From assembly GCA_017477245.1 (NCBI GenBank), contig JAFUWY010000029.1, positions 1 through 64,000 on the forward strand: a stretch of 64,000 nucleotides of DNA, written 5' to 3'. The notes under the pieces are model-generated. The model was given only the letters and a program-made list of their open reading frames with translations, was not told the DNA's origin and did not search any database. Position 1 is the first letter of the stretch; every line of letters begins with the position of its first letter. Of this stretch, positions 40,859-50,497 are shown one piece after another. This DNA is from Bacteroidales bacterium (GTDB taxonomy: Bacteria; Bacteroidota; Bacteroidia; Bacteroidales; UBA932). Made by a program: the position numbers and the translations under genes.

Positions 40859-42493
40859 ATGCTTGCGTTGTCCCTGCTGCTGTCCGTATTCCGGATGATC
40901 GTCCTGCCCGTCGAGTTCCAGGACCGGCCGTTCACGGCCTCGCGGGCGGAGCTGGAAGCTTCGGTGCGGCAGGCAGAGCAGTATTTCAACCGCCAGTTCG
41001 ACGGTCGGACCACCTTCGAATTCACCCTGGCGTCCGTCACGACGCTCCCCCGCGAGACGGCCTACTACGGCGCCAACTATGCCGACCGCAAGGATATCAA
41101 CCTCGCGGAAGCCGTCCGTGAAGCCTGCACGCAGCGGCAGGGCGAAATCAACTACACCCTCTATGACAACGACGCCGACGGCGCCGTCGACAACGTCTTC
41201 CTGCTCTGCGCCGGCATCGGCGAGGATGACGGCGGGGGCGAGGATGCCATCTGGCCCCAGCAAGGCCGGCTTTCCGCCAACGGCGGCGAACCGCTGACCA
41301 TCCGCGGCAAGCGGATCGACCGCTTCGCGGTCAGCTCCGAGGGCCGCCCGGGCATCTTCTGCCACGAATTCGGCCACGTCCTGGGCCTGCCCGACCTCTA
41401 CGACACCGACGGTCCGGACAGCGGCGGACAGGCGCGCGGCCTGTGGGGGACCTCGGTCATGGACGAAGGCTGCCGCCAGGGCACCCCGCCCGAATTCGGC
41501 GCCCTGGAGTACGAGCTGCTGGGACTGGGCCGCTGCGAGACGCTCGCCCCCGGCCACTACGACCTCGCTCCCCTCGCCTCCGGCCGCCGGTACCTCAAGG
41601 CCGTGACCGACAAGGCCGACGAGTTCTTCCTGTTCGAATGTCGCGCCGGAGGCCTCTGCGTCAGTCACATAGACCGCTCGGACAACCCGGCCGGCCGCTC
41701 CGCCAGGCAGGACCGCGAGGTCACGGCGCAGGAGCGCTGGGAGCTGGGCGAGGTCAACAACAACCCCGACCATCCCTGCGCCCGGCTGCTGCCCGCCGAC
41801 CCGCAGGCGGCGGACCTCGCAGCCGTCCCCTTCCCCCAGCCCGGCCGCGACAGCTTCAGCTCCGACACGCCCACGCCGATGCGCGCGTGGAACGGCCACA
41901 CGCCCGGCCTGGCGCTCACCGGCATCCGCACCAACACGGACGGCAGCGTCTCCTTCGACGTCATCCGCCCGCTCGTGCTGACCGACTTCTCCGTCTACCA
42001 GGACGCCGCCGTGGTGCGCTGGAAGCCCGACGCCGGACTGACCGGCATCCAGGGCTACCGGATCAGCTGGACCGATGGCACGGACACGATGCTCCGCGAC
42101 CTGGGTCCCGACGCCACCAGCTACACCCTGGAGCACCTCCAGCCCAAGACCGGCTACAGCGTGACGGTCCTGGTCCGCCTGGCGGACGCGGCCCGCTTCT
42201 CCGTCAACGGATCCTTCGTGACCAAGGCCTACCGCGAGGGGACGTATCCGTACATCTATCTCAACCAGATCCAGCGCAACGTGGACGGCAGCTTCCCGGC
42301 CGGGAGCAAGATCCCGCTGCGCGTCTTCAACGCCACCGAGGTGGAGGAAGTCCGCTGGTCGCTGGACGGCAAGCGGATCGAGCCCGAGGCCGACGGCAAC
42401 TTCACCCTGCGCCGCTCCGGCCGTCTCGCCGCGCAGATCCTGCACACGGACGGCACCTCCGAGACCATCTTCAAGGAAATCACCGTACAATGA
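40859..42493 (+). CDS. M6-family metalloprotease with fibronectin type III domain
   Basis: 544 residues. The zinc site is GIFCHEFGHVLGLPDLYD near residue 165, with upstream NDADGAVDNVFLLCAGIGEDD, typical of M6 (immune inhibitor A-like) proteases. A fibronectin III-like module follows at ~375-455 (GYRISWTDGT, LQPKTGYSVTVLVRLADA). The N-terminus MLALSLLLSVFR is a short hydrophobic leader; if ATG 40895 is used there is none. The stop overlaps the start of the next lipoprotein gene (ATGA). Confidence 0.85.
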   Translation: MLALSLLLSVFRMIVLPVEFQDRPFTASRAELEASVRQAEQYFNRQFDGRTTFEFTLASVTTLPRETAYYGANYADRKDINLAEAVREACTQRQGEINYTLYDNDADGAVDNVFLLCAGIGEDDGGGEDAIWPQQGRLSANGGEPLTIRGKRIDRFAVSSEGRPGIFCHEFGHVLGLPDLYDTDGPDSGGQARGLWGTSVMDEGCRQGTPPEFGALEYELLGLGRCETLAPGHYDLAPLASGRRYLKAVTDKADEFFLFECRAGGLCVSHIDRSDNPAGRSARQDREVTAQERWELGEVNNNPDHPCARLLPADPQAADLAAVPFPQPGRDSFSSDTPTPMRAWNGHTPGLALTGIRTNTDGSVSFDVIRPLVLTDFSVYQDAAVVRWKPDAGLTGIQGYRISWTDGTDTMLRDLGPDATSYTLEHLQPKTGYSVTVLVRLADAARFSVNGSFVTKAYREGTYPYIYLNQIQRNVDGSFPAGSKIPLRVFNATEVEEVRWSLDGKRIEPEADGNFTLRRSGRLAAQILHTDGTSETIFKEITVQ

Positions 42494-42912
42494 GAACCGT
42501 CCGCCGCCAGCCCCTCCTCCCCTGCCTGCTGCTCCTCTGCACCGTGCTGCTCCCCGCCTGCGGGGACCAACGGATGCAGAGCGCCTTCAGCGAGAACGAC
42601 GACATTCGCCTGATGGTCGGACGCGACATCCCCTTCGTCTACGAGCCCGCCACCTGCCAGCTGGCGTTCAGCCGCGACCGCAAGGAGTTCCGGGCGCATA
42701 CCGACAACATGTCCGACTTCGTCGTGGCGACCTTCTCCGAACTGCCCGACTACCTCGGCCAGAATGTGACGGCGGACCTGGTCTGGACCACGGAGCGGGA
42801 CGTGCTGACACGAAAAAATCTCACCCTCGAAGTCATACGCATCGAGGGTGATCAATTCTGGTTATGGAGCCGCACAGGCAAGATCGGCCTGTGCATGCGG
42901 ATCCTAGAATGA
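42490..42912 (+). CDS. Small lipoprotein downstream of the M6 protease
   Basis: 140 residues with a lipoprotein signal peptide (LLLLCTVLLPAC). The mature part (SENDDIRLMVGRDIPFVYEP, ENVTADLVW-like NVTADLVWTTERDVLTRKN) has no family I can name. Translational coupling through ATGA to the M6 protease suggests a shared function, for example an inhibitor or surface partner. It converges on tpiA with a 9-base overlap. Confidence 0.7.
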   Translation: MRTVRRQPLLPCLLLLCTVLLPACGDQRMQSAFSENDDIRLMVGRDIPFVYEPATCQLAFSRDRKEFRAHTDNMSDFVVATFSELPDYLGQNVTADLVWTTERDVLTRKNLTLEVIRIEGDQFWLWSRTGKIGLCMRILE

Positions 42913-43659
42913 CAGGGCGATCTGGATGAAGTCGTCGGCCTTGAGGGCGGCGCCGCCGATCAGGCCGCCGTCGATGTCCTTCTGGGCGAAGAGTTCCTTG
43001 GCGTTGGACGGCTTGCAGGAGCCGCCGTACAGGATCGTGACGTCCTCGGCCACGGCCTCGCCGAACTTGTCGGAGAGGACCTTGCGGATGTGGGCGTGGA
43101 TCTCCTCGGCCTGCTCCGCGGTCGCGGTCTTGCCGGTGCCGATGGCCCAGACGGGCTCGTAGGCGATGACGATCTTCTTCATGTCCTCGGCGGTGAAGTT
43201 GTAGAGGACGTTCTTGATCTGGGCGGTGCAGACGTCGAAGTGCTTGCCGGCCTCGCGCTCGTCGAGGTTCTCGCCGACGCAGAGGATCACGCCGAGCCCG
43301 GCCTCGAGGGCGAGCTTGACCTTCTCGACGAGCTTCTCGTCGGTCTCGCCGTAGTACTGGCGGCGCTCGGAGTGGCCCAGGATGGTCCACTGGCAGCCGA
43401 CGGCCTTGAGCATGTCGACGGAAACCTCGCCGGTGTAGGCGCCCTTGGCGTGGTCGGCGCAGTTCTGGGCGGAGAGCTCGACCTTGGTGCCTTCGAGCTG
43501 CTTGCCGCAGCAGCACAGGTGGGTGAAGGGCGGGGCGATGATCAGGCCCACGCCTTCGGGGACTTCCGCGGCGCGGGCGGCCACGGCCTTCGCCAGTTCG
43601 ATACCATCAGGCCTGGTGGTGTTCATCTTCCAGTTGCCTGCAACGATTTTCTTTCTCAT
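42904..43659 (-). CDS. tpiA: Triosephosphate isomerase
   Basis: 251 residues with catalytic Lys in GNWKMNTT, His in ILGHSERRQYYGE and Glu in IAYEPVWAIGTGKTATAEQA, plus ILYGGSCKPSNA near the C-terminus. It interconverts dihydroxyacetone phosphate and glyceraldehyde 3-phosphate. An array of six 8-base repeats lies 22 bases upstream of its start. Confidence 0.97.
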   Translation of the reverse strand: MRKKIVAGNWKMNTTRPDGIELAKAVAARAAEVPEGVGLIIAPPFTHLCCCGKQLEGTKVELSAQNCADHAKGAYTGEVSVDMLKAVGCQWTILGHSERRQYYGETDEKLVEKVKLALEAGLGVILCVGENLDEREAGKHFDVCTAQIKNVLYNFTAEDMKKIVIAYEPVWAIGTGKTATAEQAEEIHAHIRKVLSDKFGEAVAEDVTILYGGSCKPSNAKELFAQKDIDGGLIGGAALKADDFIQIALSF

Positions 43660-43680
43660 AATACTTTATCTATTAAATAC

Positions 43681-43728
43681 TTGTTCTCTTGTTCTCTTGT
43701 TCTCTTGTTCTCTTGTTCTCTTGTTCTC
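43681..43728. repeat. Short tandem repeat (TTGTTCTC)6 upstream of tpiA
   Basis: Six perfect, contiguous copies of an 8-base unit in the divergent space between tpiA and tyrS. On the tpiA strand it reads GAGAACAA and lies where the -33 region would be. Confidence 0.9.
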
Positions 43729-43767
43729 TTGCGCGCCCTCCAATCGTCCGGTAGCAGGCTCCCCCGG

Positions 43768-43797
43768 AAAACCGTGGCCGCCCGTGGTCACGGTTTT
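43768..43797. repeat. 12-bp inverted repeat between tpiA and tyrS
   Basis: AAAACCGTGGCC (43768-43779) and GGTCACGGTTTT (43786-43797), 11 of 12 paired. Both neighbours point away, so a terminator is not expected; an operator or leader hairpin is possible. Confidence 0.4.
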
Positions 43798-43853
43798 GCG
43801 GGGGTGCATGCCGCCCGGTCTTTGCAAGGCGTGCAAAATTACTAAATAATCAC

Positions 43854-43861
43854 TAAATTTG
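43854..43861 (+). promoter_or_regulatory. -7 box upstream of tyrS
   Basis: TAAATTTG, 22 bases before ATG 43884, fits TAnnTTTG. No TTTG at 19-21 bases upstream. Confidence 0.4.
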
Positions 43862-43883
43862 CAGACTTATTAGTTAGCATTCG

Positions 43884-45168
<1,285 letters not shown>

Positions 45169-45176
<8 letters not shown>

Positions 45177-45516
45177 GCCTGCATCCACCCGGCAACTGAA
45201 GGTCGCGCGCGAGATCCAGCGCGACCTCTCCGAGATCATCCGCAGCAAGGGCATGGCCGTCTACGGAGGCTGCATGGTCACGGTCAGCGAAGTCCGGATC
45301 AGCCCCGACCTGAGCATCGCGAAGGTCTTCGTGAGCATCTTCCCCTCCGACCGCGCCCCGCAGGTGATGCGGATCCTGGAGGACGACAAGCGGGCCCTGC
45401 GCGGCGAACTCGGCCGCAAGGTGGCCTCGCAGCTGCGCATCGTGCCCGAGCTGGATTTCTACCTGGACACGACCCTGGACTACGCCGAACACATCGAGGA
45501 ACTCCTCCGCAAGTAG
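45169..45516 (+). CDS. rbfA: Ribosome-binding factor A
   Basis: 115 residues, KH-type fold: [63 protein letters not shown]. RbfA helps mature the 30S subunit. Overlaps tyrS and abuts the permease gene, forming a three-gene operon. Confidence 0.94.
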
Positions 45517-46725
45517 TTGGGACTGGACCTTTATATCGCGCGCAGGTACCTGGTTGCGAAGAAGTCGCTGGGGGTCATCCACGTGATATCCATGATCAGC
45601 GCCGTCGGGATGGCCATCGGCACCGCGGCGCTGATCCTCATCCTGTCCATCTACAACGGCTTCGACCGGATCATCCGCGACAACATCTCCGACCTCGACC
45701 CCGACGTGCTCGTCACGCCGGCGCACGGCAAGTACTTCATCCCGGAGGGGCCGGCCTTCGAGGCCCTGCTGGACGACCCGCGCATCGTCCGGATCTCCAG
45801 CGTCCTGGAAGAAGAGGTCTTCCTGCACTACGACGGCCGCCAGGAGTTGGCGCGCGCTAAGGGCGTGGACGCCGTCTACGAGCAGGAGTCACCCCTGGCC
45901 GCCCACGTCGTGGAAGGGTCGTTCGCCCTGCATGACGGCGACGTGGCCCAGGCGGCCGTGGGCGTGGGCCTCGCCCGCAAGCTCGGCATCCGCCCGCGCT
46001 TCGTGGAGCCCCTGACGCTCTATTTCCCCCGCCGGGGGGCGCGCATCCCGCTCGCCGGTCCGGCGGCCGCCCTGGGCAGCATTAAACTGCACCCGGGTTG
46101 CCTGCTGAGCATCAGCGCCACGGACGACGAACAGTTGCTGCTGGTCCCCCTCGACCGGATGCGGACCCTGCTGGGGCTGCAGGACGAAGTCAGCGGGATC
46201 GAGCTGCGGCTCGGCGTCCCGACCGACCGCCGCCTGCTCCGCTCGCTGCAGGAGCAGCTCGGGCCGGACTTCGTGGTGCGCGACCGCGTCCAGCAGAACC
46301 CCGCCCTCTACAAGATGATGCGCTACGAGAAGCTGGCCATCTACCTGATCCTGCTCTTCGTCGTCATCATCATCGCCACCAACATCCTCGGCTCGCTCTC
46401 GATGCTCGCCATTGCCAAGCGCGACGACATGCAGACCCTGCGCGCGCTCGGGGCGACGGACCGCCTCGTGCGCCGGATCTTCATCTGGGAAGGCTGGCTG
46501 GTGTCGCTTTCCGGCCTGGCCGCCGGACTGCTCATCGGCGTCGGCCTGGCCCTGGCGCAGCAGCACCTCGGCATCGTGAAAATGCCCGGAGGCTTCGGCC
46601 TCCAGGCATATCCTGTCGTCCTGCAGGCCGGCGACCTGCTCTGGACCGCCGCCGGCGTGGCCGCCGTCGGCATCTTGATCTCTTCGTTGGCTGCTCCCCG
46701 GAGCCAAGCGGCGGAAGGCGTCTGA
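45517..46725 (+). CDS. LolE/LolC-like ABC permease (lipoprotein release)
   Basis: 402 residues starting at TTG directly after the rbfA stop. Start region LYIARRYLVAKKSLGVIHVISMIS and the first helix VGMAIGTAALILILSIYNGFDRII are typical of LolC/E; three C-terminal helices follow (AIYLILLFVVIIIATNILGSL, LSGLAAGLLIGVGLALAQ, LLWTAAGVAAVGILISSLAA). It would work with a LolD ATPase encoded elsewhere to extract lipoproteins from the inner membrane. Confidence 0.9.
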   Translation: MGLDLYIARRYLVAKKSLGVIHVISMISAVGMAIGTAALILILSIYNGFDRIIRDNISDLDPDVLVTPAHGKYFIPEGPAFEALLDDPRIVRISSVLEEEVFLHYDGRQELARAKGVDAVYEQESPLAAHVVEGSFALHDGDVAQAAVGVGLARKLGIRPRFVEPLTLYFPRRGARIPLAGPAAALGSIKLHPGCLLSISATDDEQLLLVPLDRMRTLLGLQDEVSGIELRLGVPTDRRLLRSLQEQLGPDFVVRDRVQQNPALYKMMRYEKLAIYLILLFVVIIIATNILGSLSMLAIAKRDDMQTLRALGATDRLVRRIFIWEGWLVSLSGLAAGLLIGVGLALAQQHLGIVKMPGGFGLQAYPVVLQAGDLLWTAAGVAAVGILISSLAAPRSQAAEGV

Positions 46726-46745
46726 GCCTCCCCGCCATTCAGCAC

Positions 46746-47318
46746 CTAATCCAGGTACATCGCGTGACGGACCTGAGCGGCCGTCTCATCACCTTTGATG
46801 CCGCACAGGATCTCCAGGCCGAAGCTGACGGCATGGCCGGCGGAGCGGCCGGTGACGATCCGTCCGCTGCGGACCGCGGGCTGCGGCTGATAGACCGCGC
46901 CCTTGGCGAGCAGGGCATCCTCGAATCCCTCGAAACAGGTGAATTCCACCCCTTCGAGCCCGTCCAGCTGGCTCAGGACGAGCCCCGGCGCGGCGCAGAT
47001 GGCGGCAACCGTACCGCCGGCGGCGTAGTGCGCCCGCATCAGTTCGATGAGTGGCGTGCAGGCGGCGAGGTTCTTGCTGCCGGGCATGCCGCCCGGGAAG
47101 ATCATCACGTCCGCGGCCGTCGTGCCGGCGTGGTCCGTATCGATTTCGGGCAGGAACGCGTCGGCGCCGAGGGTCACACCGTGCGAGGATTCGACGAAGG
47201 GGTCGTCCGTCAGGGCGACCAGGGTCGTGTCGACTCCGCCGCGGCGGAGGACATCGTTGGTGGCGAGGGCCTCGACATCCTCGAAGCCGTCCGCGAGGAA
47301 AATATAGACTCCTTTCAT
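46746..47318 (-). CDS. DJ-1/PfpI-family protein
   Basis: 190 residues. Class I glutamine amidotransferase-like fold with nucleophile-elbow Cys in VAAICAAPGLVL, the acidic residue in FLADGFEDVEALAT, and VMIFPGGMPGSKNL. Bacterial members include YajL-type proteins; the exact activity is not predictable. It is 21 bases from the manA-like stop, so the two probably share a transcript. Confidence 0.87.
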   Translation of the reverse strand: MKGVYIFLADGFEDVEALATNDVLRRGGVDTTLVALTDDPFVESSHGVTLGADAFLPEIDTDHAGTTAADVMIFPGGMPGSKNLAACTPLIELMRAHYAAGGTVAAICAAPGLVLSQLDGLEGVEFTCFEGFEDALLAKGAVYQPQPAVRSGRIVTGRSAGHAVSFGLEILCGIKGDETAAQVRHAMYLD

Positions 47319-47339
47319 ATGCTGTAGTCAATCATTCGG

Positions 47340-48362
47340 TCAAAGGTCTTCCGGCAGGACGGGCTCTGCATCGGGATTGATGTAGGGATCCTTCTCGGTG
47401 CCGTGCACGCTCGTCTCAAGCAGGAGGGTATCCCGCTCCGTAGGGAACAGGCGGTATTCGGCACACTCGGCGGGCACGAGCATCGTCTCGCCGGCGCGCA
47501 GCGCGAAGTCTAGCGCCTGCCCGCCGGCCAGGGGGATCTGGACCGCGGCAGCGCCCTGCAGGCAGCTGTAGAGGACGAACGGAGCGCCGTCGGCGTGCGA
47601 GATGGCGAGCGCGGCGCGGAGCTGCAGCCGCTGCACACGCATCTGCGGCAGGTCCGCCAGCACTTCCCCGACGTCGTTCCGGGCCTCCTTCGCATCAGTC
47701 CTGGCCTGCGCCCCGAACCGCCGGTAGTCGATGAAATCCAGCGCATCCACCAGCGTAAGTGACGTGTCGAACTCGTCCGGATGGACCTCCTCCCCCCAGC
47801 CGCACAGGCAGAAATCCATCGGGGAGGACTCGGCGATCTCCAGGATCTCGACGTCGCCGGCGGCGGCATGCGGCGTCCCGGCGGGGATGTGCAGGCACTG
47901 CCCGGCATGGGGCGCCACGACATTGAGCAGCGCCTCCACGGAGCCGTCCAGGCATCCGGCGTAGAAGGCCGCGGCATCGGTGTCCTGGCGGAAGCCCACC
48001 ATCAGGCGGGCGTCCCGGCCGGCGCGCAGCACGTACCAGATCTTCTCCTTGCCCAGGAAATCATAGCGCTGGGCGGCCGTCTCGTCGTCCGGGTGCACCC
48101 GGAGCGGCATCCGGCCGTGCACGCGCAAGTGCTTGACACAGATGGGGAACTGACGGCCGTAATAGTTGTAGACCTCGTCCCCGACCACGCGGTCGAGATA
48201 CGTGTCCATCACCTCGGCGATGCTGTTGCCGGCCAGCCAGCCTTCGCGCACCAGCGAATCGCGGTAGCCCAGGTCCGCCAGCGAGAAAGTCTCGCTGCCC
48301 CAGGGGTACTCGTCCTGCAGCGTGCAGAACTTGAAAGGATACAGTTTCTTCTCTTCGTCCAT
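47340..48362 (-). CDS. manA: Mannose-6-phosphate isomerase, class I
   Basis: About 340 residues from ATG 48362 (MDEEKKLYPFKF). Zinc/active-site regions: RMPLRVHPDDETAAQRY and LHIPAGTPHAAAGDVEILEI. It interconverts fructose-6-P and mannose-6-P, feeding mannose-type sugars. TATTTTTG (48375-48368) ends 5 bases before the ATG, suggesting a leaderless mRNA. Confidence 0.85.
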   Translation of the reverse strand: MDEEKKLYPFKFCTLQDEYPWGSETFSLADLGYRDSLVREGWLAGNSIAEVMDTYLDRVVGDEVYNYYGRQFPICVKHLRVHGRMPLRVHPDDETAAQRYDFLGKEKIWYVLRAGRDARLMVGFRQDTDAAAFYAGCLDGSVEALLNVVAPHAGQCLHIPAGTPHAAAGDVEILEIAESSPMDFCLCGWGEEVHPDEFDTSLTLVDALDFIDYRRFGAQARTDAKEARNDVGEVLADLPQMRVQRLQLRAALAISHADGAPFVLYSCLQGAAAVQIPLAGGQALDFALRAGETMLVPAECAEYRLFPTERDTLLLETSVHGTEKDPYINPDAEPVLPEDL

Positions 48363-48367
48363 ACGCA

Positions 48368-48375
48368 CAAAAATA
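48368..48375 (-). promoter_or_regulatory. -7 box of manA
   Basis: TATTTTTG read leftward, 5 bases from the ATG. The -33 element is not visible. Confidence 0.35.
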
Positions 48376-48388
48376 GCAAAAAATACAG

Positions 48389-48396
48389 TATCTTTG
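48389..48396 (+). promoter_or_regulatory. -7 box of the metY-like gene
   Basis: TATCTTTG exact match, 25 bases before ATG 48422. -33 box unclear. Confidence 0.4.
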
Positions 48397-48421
48397 TCCA
48401 CCTACGGTTAGACTCACATCC

Positions 48422-49699
48422 ATGAAACAGACACTCCATCCCGGAACCCTATGCGTCCAGGCCGGCTACGACCCGGCCAACGGCGAACCCCGCCAGATGC
48501 CCATCATCCAGAGCACGACCTTCAAGTATACGACCAGCGACGAGATGGGCCGTCTCTTCGACCTCGAAGAGTCCGGCTACTTCTACACGCGGCTCCAGAA
48601 CCCGACCAACGACCGCGTCGCCGCGCGCATCGCCGCCCTCGAGGGCGGCGTGGCCGCGATGCTGACCTCTTCCGGGCAGGCCGCCAACTTCTTCGCCTGC
48701 TTCAACATCTGCGAGGCCGGCTCCCACATGATCACCACCTCCGAGATCTACGGCGGCACCTACAACCTCTTCGGCGTCACCTTCCCCAAGATGGGGATCG
48801 AGGTAACCTTCATCGACCAGAACGCCTCCGACGAGGAGATCGAGGCCGCTTTCCGGCCCAACACCAAGCTGGTCTTCGGCGAGGCGCTGACCAACCCGGG
48901 TGTGCGCGTGCTCAACATTGAGCGTCTCGCCCGCATCGCTCACGCCCACGGCGTGCCCCTGATCGTCGACAACACCTTCCCGACCCCGATCCACTGCCGG
49001 CCCTTCGAGTTCGGCGCCGACATCGTCACCCACTCCACGACCAAGTACATGGACGGCCACGGCACCACCGTCGGCGGAGCCATCGTGGACAGCGGCAACT
49101 TCGACTGGGAGGCCCATGCGGAGAAATTCCCCGGGCTGACCACGCCCGACCCTTCCTATCACGGTCTGACCTACACGAAGAAATTCGGCAAACTGGCCTA
49201 TATCACCAAGGCCACGAGCCAGCTGATGCGCGACCTGGGCGCCATCCAGAGCCCGCAGAACGCCTTCTACCTCAACCTCGGCCTCCAGACCCTGGGCGTG
49301 CGGATGGCGCATGTCTCCCGCGCCGCCCGCCAGGTGGCGGAGTTCCTGCACGGCCATCCGGCCGTCCAATGGATCCGTTTCCCGGACCTCCCGGACGATC
49401 CTGACCATGCGCTCGCGCAGAAATACCTCCCGGACGGCTCCTGCGGCGTGATGGCCTTCGCCATCAAGGGGGACCGCGCAGCCGCCAACCGCTTCATGGA
49501 CAGCCTGCGGCTGGTCACGATCGAGACCCATGTCGCGGACTGCTACACCTGCATCCTGCACCCGGCGTCGCACACGCACCGGCAGCTCAGCGACGCACAG
49601 CTGCGCGAGGCCGGCGTGGACCCCGACCTGATGCGGCTGAGCATCGGTCTCGAGGATCCGCGCGACATCATCGCGGACCTGGAGCAGGCACTGGCTTAG
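48422..49699 (+). CDS. metY: O-acetylhomoserine sulfhydrylase-type PLP enzyme
   Basis: 425 residues of the Cys/Met metabolism family: TRLQNPTNDRVAARIAALEGG, SSGQAANFFACFNICEAG, VDNTFPTPIHCRPFEFGADI, and the PLP lysine in THSTTKYMDGHG. Length and sequence suit MetY, which makes homocysteine from O-acetylhomoserine and sulfide; methionine gamma-lyase is the main alternative. Its stop overlaps that of the convergent gene by 4 bases. Confidence 0.88.
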   Translation: MKQTLHPGTLCVQAGYDPANGEPRQMPIIQSTTFKYTTSDEMGRLFDLEESGYFYTRLQNPTNDRVAARIAALEGGVAAMLTSSGQAANFFACFNICEAGSHMITTSEIYGGTYNLFGVTFPKMGIEVTFIDQNASDEEIEAAFRPNTKLVFGEALTNPGVRVLNIERLARIAHAHGVPLIVDNTFPTPIHCRPFEFGADIVTHSTTKYMDGHGTTVGGAIVDSGNFDWEAHAEKFPGLTTPDPSYHGLTYTKKFGKLAYITKATSQLMRDLGAIQSPQNAFYLNLGLQTLGVRMAHVSRAARQVAEFLHGHPAVQWIRFPDLPDDPDHALAQKYLPDGSCGVMAFAIKGDRAAANRFMDSLRLVTIETHVADCYTCILHPASHTHRQLSDAQLREAGVDPDLMRLSIGLEDPRDIIADLEQALA

Positions 49700-50472
49700 A
49701 AAAGCCTGAAATACAGGTGGAAGTTGATAACCGGCCAGAAATTCAGGTATTTCCCATACTCGTCCCGGACTTCCGAAATGTCGACGATGTCGTTCTTCGA
49801 CACGTCGACATAGGCTCTTGTGCCGTCAGCTTTGACACTACGCGCCCACAGGGACGGAAGTCCCTGGTAAGCGGCGCCCAGGTCGAAGGAGAAGGTGACA
49901 CGCTTGTCCTCGCGGGCAGGTCGGCCGAATCCGAGGCCGGCATACGGCAGGATGGCAAAACCCTGGGAGCCGAGACCGAAGGCCCGCAGTTCAGCGCGGA
50001 TCTCGTTGTTGATGGACTTGACCGTATAACCGCCCATCTCCAGACCGATGGTATCGTAATCGGCCGGAAGGTCCTTGATCACGCCCTTGAAGAAGCTTCC
50101 GGCACCAAGGTAGGCACCGAAGGTAAAATGGAACGTCGCGCGCTTGCCGGGATAGATATTGAATAAGACCCGGGCATCGTTGCGGGCGAAACTGAGTTTC
50201 GTGGGCACGTTGACATAAGGGCTGTTCTCATCGGCCGGGTGCTGCGGGACGCTGACCAGGCTGTTGTTGCCCTCGAAGGTATAGCCCAGGCCAAAGGCGG
50301 TACCATAACCGATGCGGAGCTGGACATGCTTGCCCATTGGCGCTGCCAGCTCGAAGCTGGTGCCGTCAAGGCCAGTACCCACGCCGAGGGCGAGGTGGTC
50401 GAAGGATTGGGCAGCGGCGCAAGTGCACAGCATGGCCGCGAAAAGGGGCAGGATGATGCGTTTCTTATCCAT
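49696..50472 (-). CDS. Predicted outer-membrane beta-barrel protein
   Basis: 258 residues with a signal peptide (ILPLFAAMLCTCAAAQS). The mature part alternates short beta strands (LRIGYGTAFGLGYTFEG, TFHFTFGAYLGAGSFF, GFAILPYAGLGFGRP) and ends in F (NFHLYFRLF), as for Bacteroidota outer-membrane barrels. No further function can be assigned. It lies downstream of glmS on the same strand, 25 bases away. Confidence 0.7.
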   Translation of the reverse strand: MDKKRIILPLFAAMLCTCAAAQSFDHLALGVGTGLDGTSFELAAPMGKHVQLRIGYGTAFGLGYTFEGNNSLVSVPQHPADENSPYVNVPTKLSFARNDARVLFNIYPGKRATFHFTFGAYLGAGSFFKGVIKDLPADYDTIGLEMGGYTVKSINNEIRAELRAFGLGSQGFAILPYAGLGFGRPAREDKRVTFSFDLGAAYQGLPSLWARSVKADGTRAYVDVSKNDIVDISEVRDEYGKYLNFWPVINFHLYFRLF

Positions 50473-50497
50473 AAAGATTCGTGGTTATCGATGGTTG

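Noticed and set aside
43681..43728. CRISPR or protein-coding repeat
   Set aside because: An 8-base simple repeat in an intergenic region; far too short a unit for CRISPR and no frame continues into a gene.
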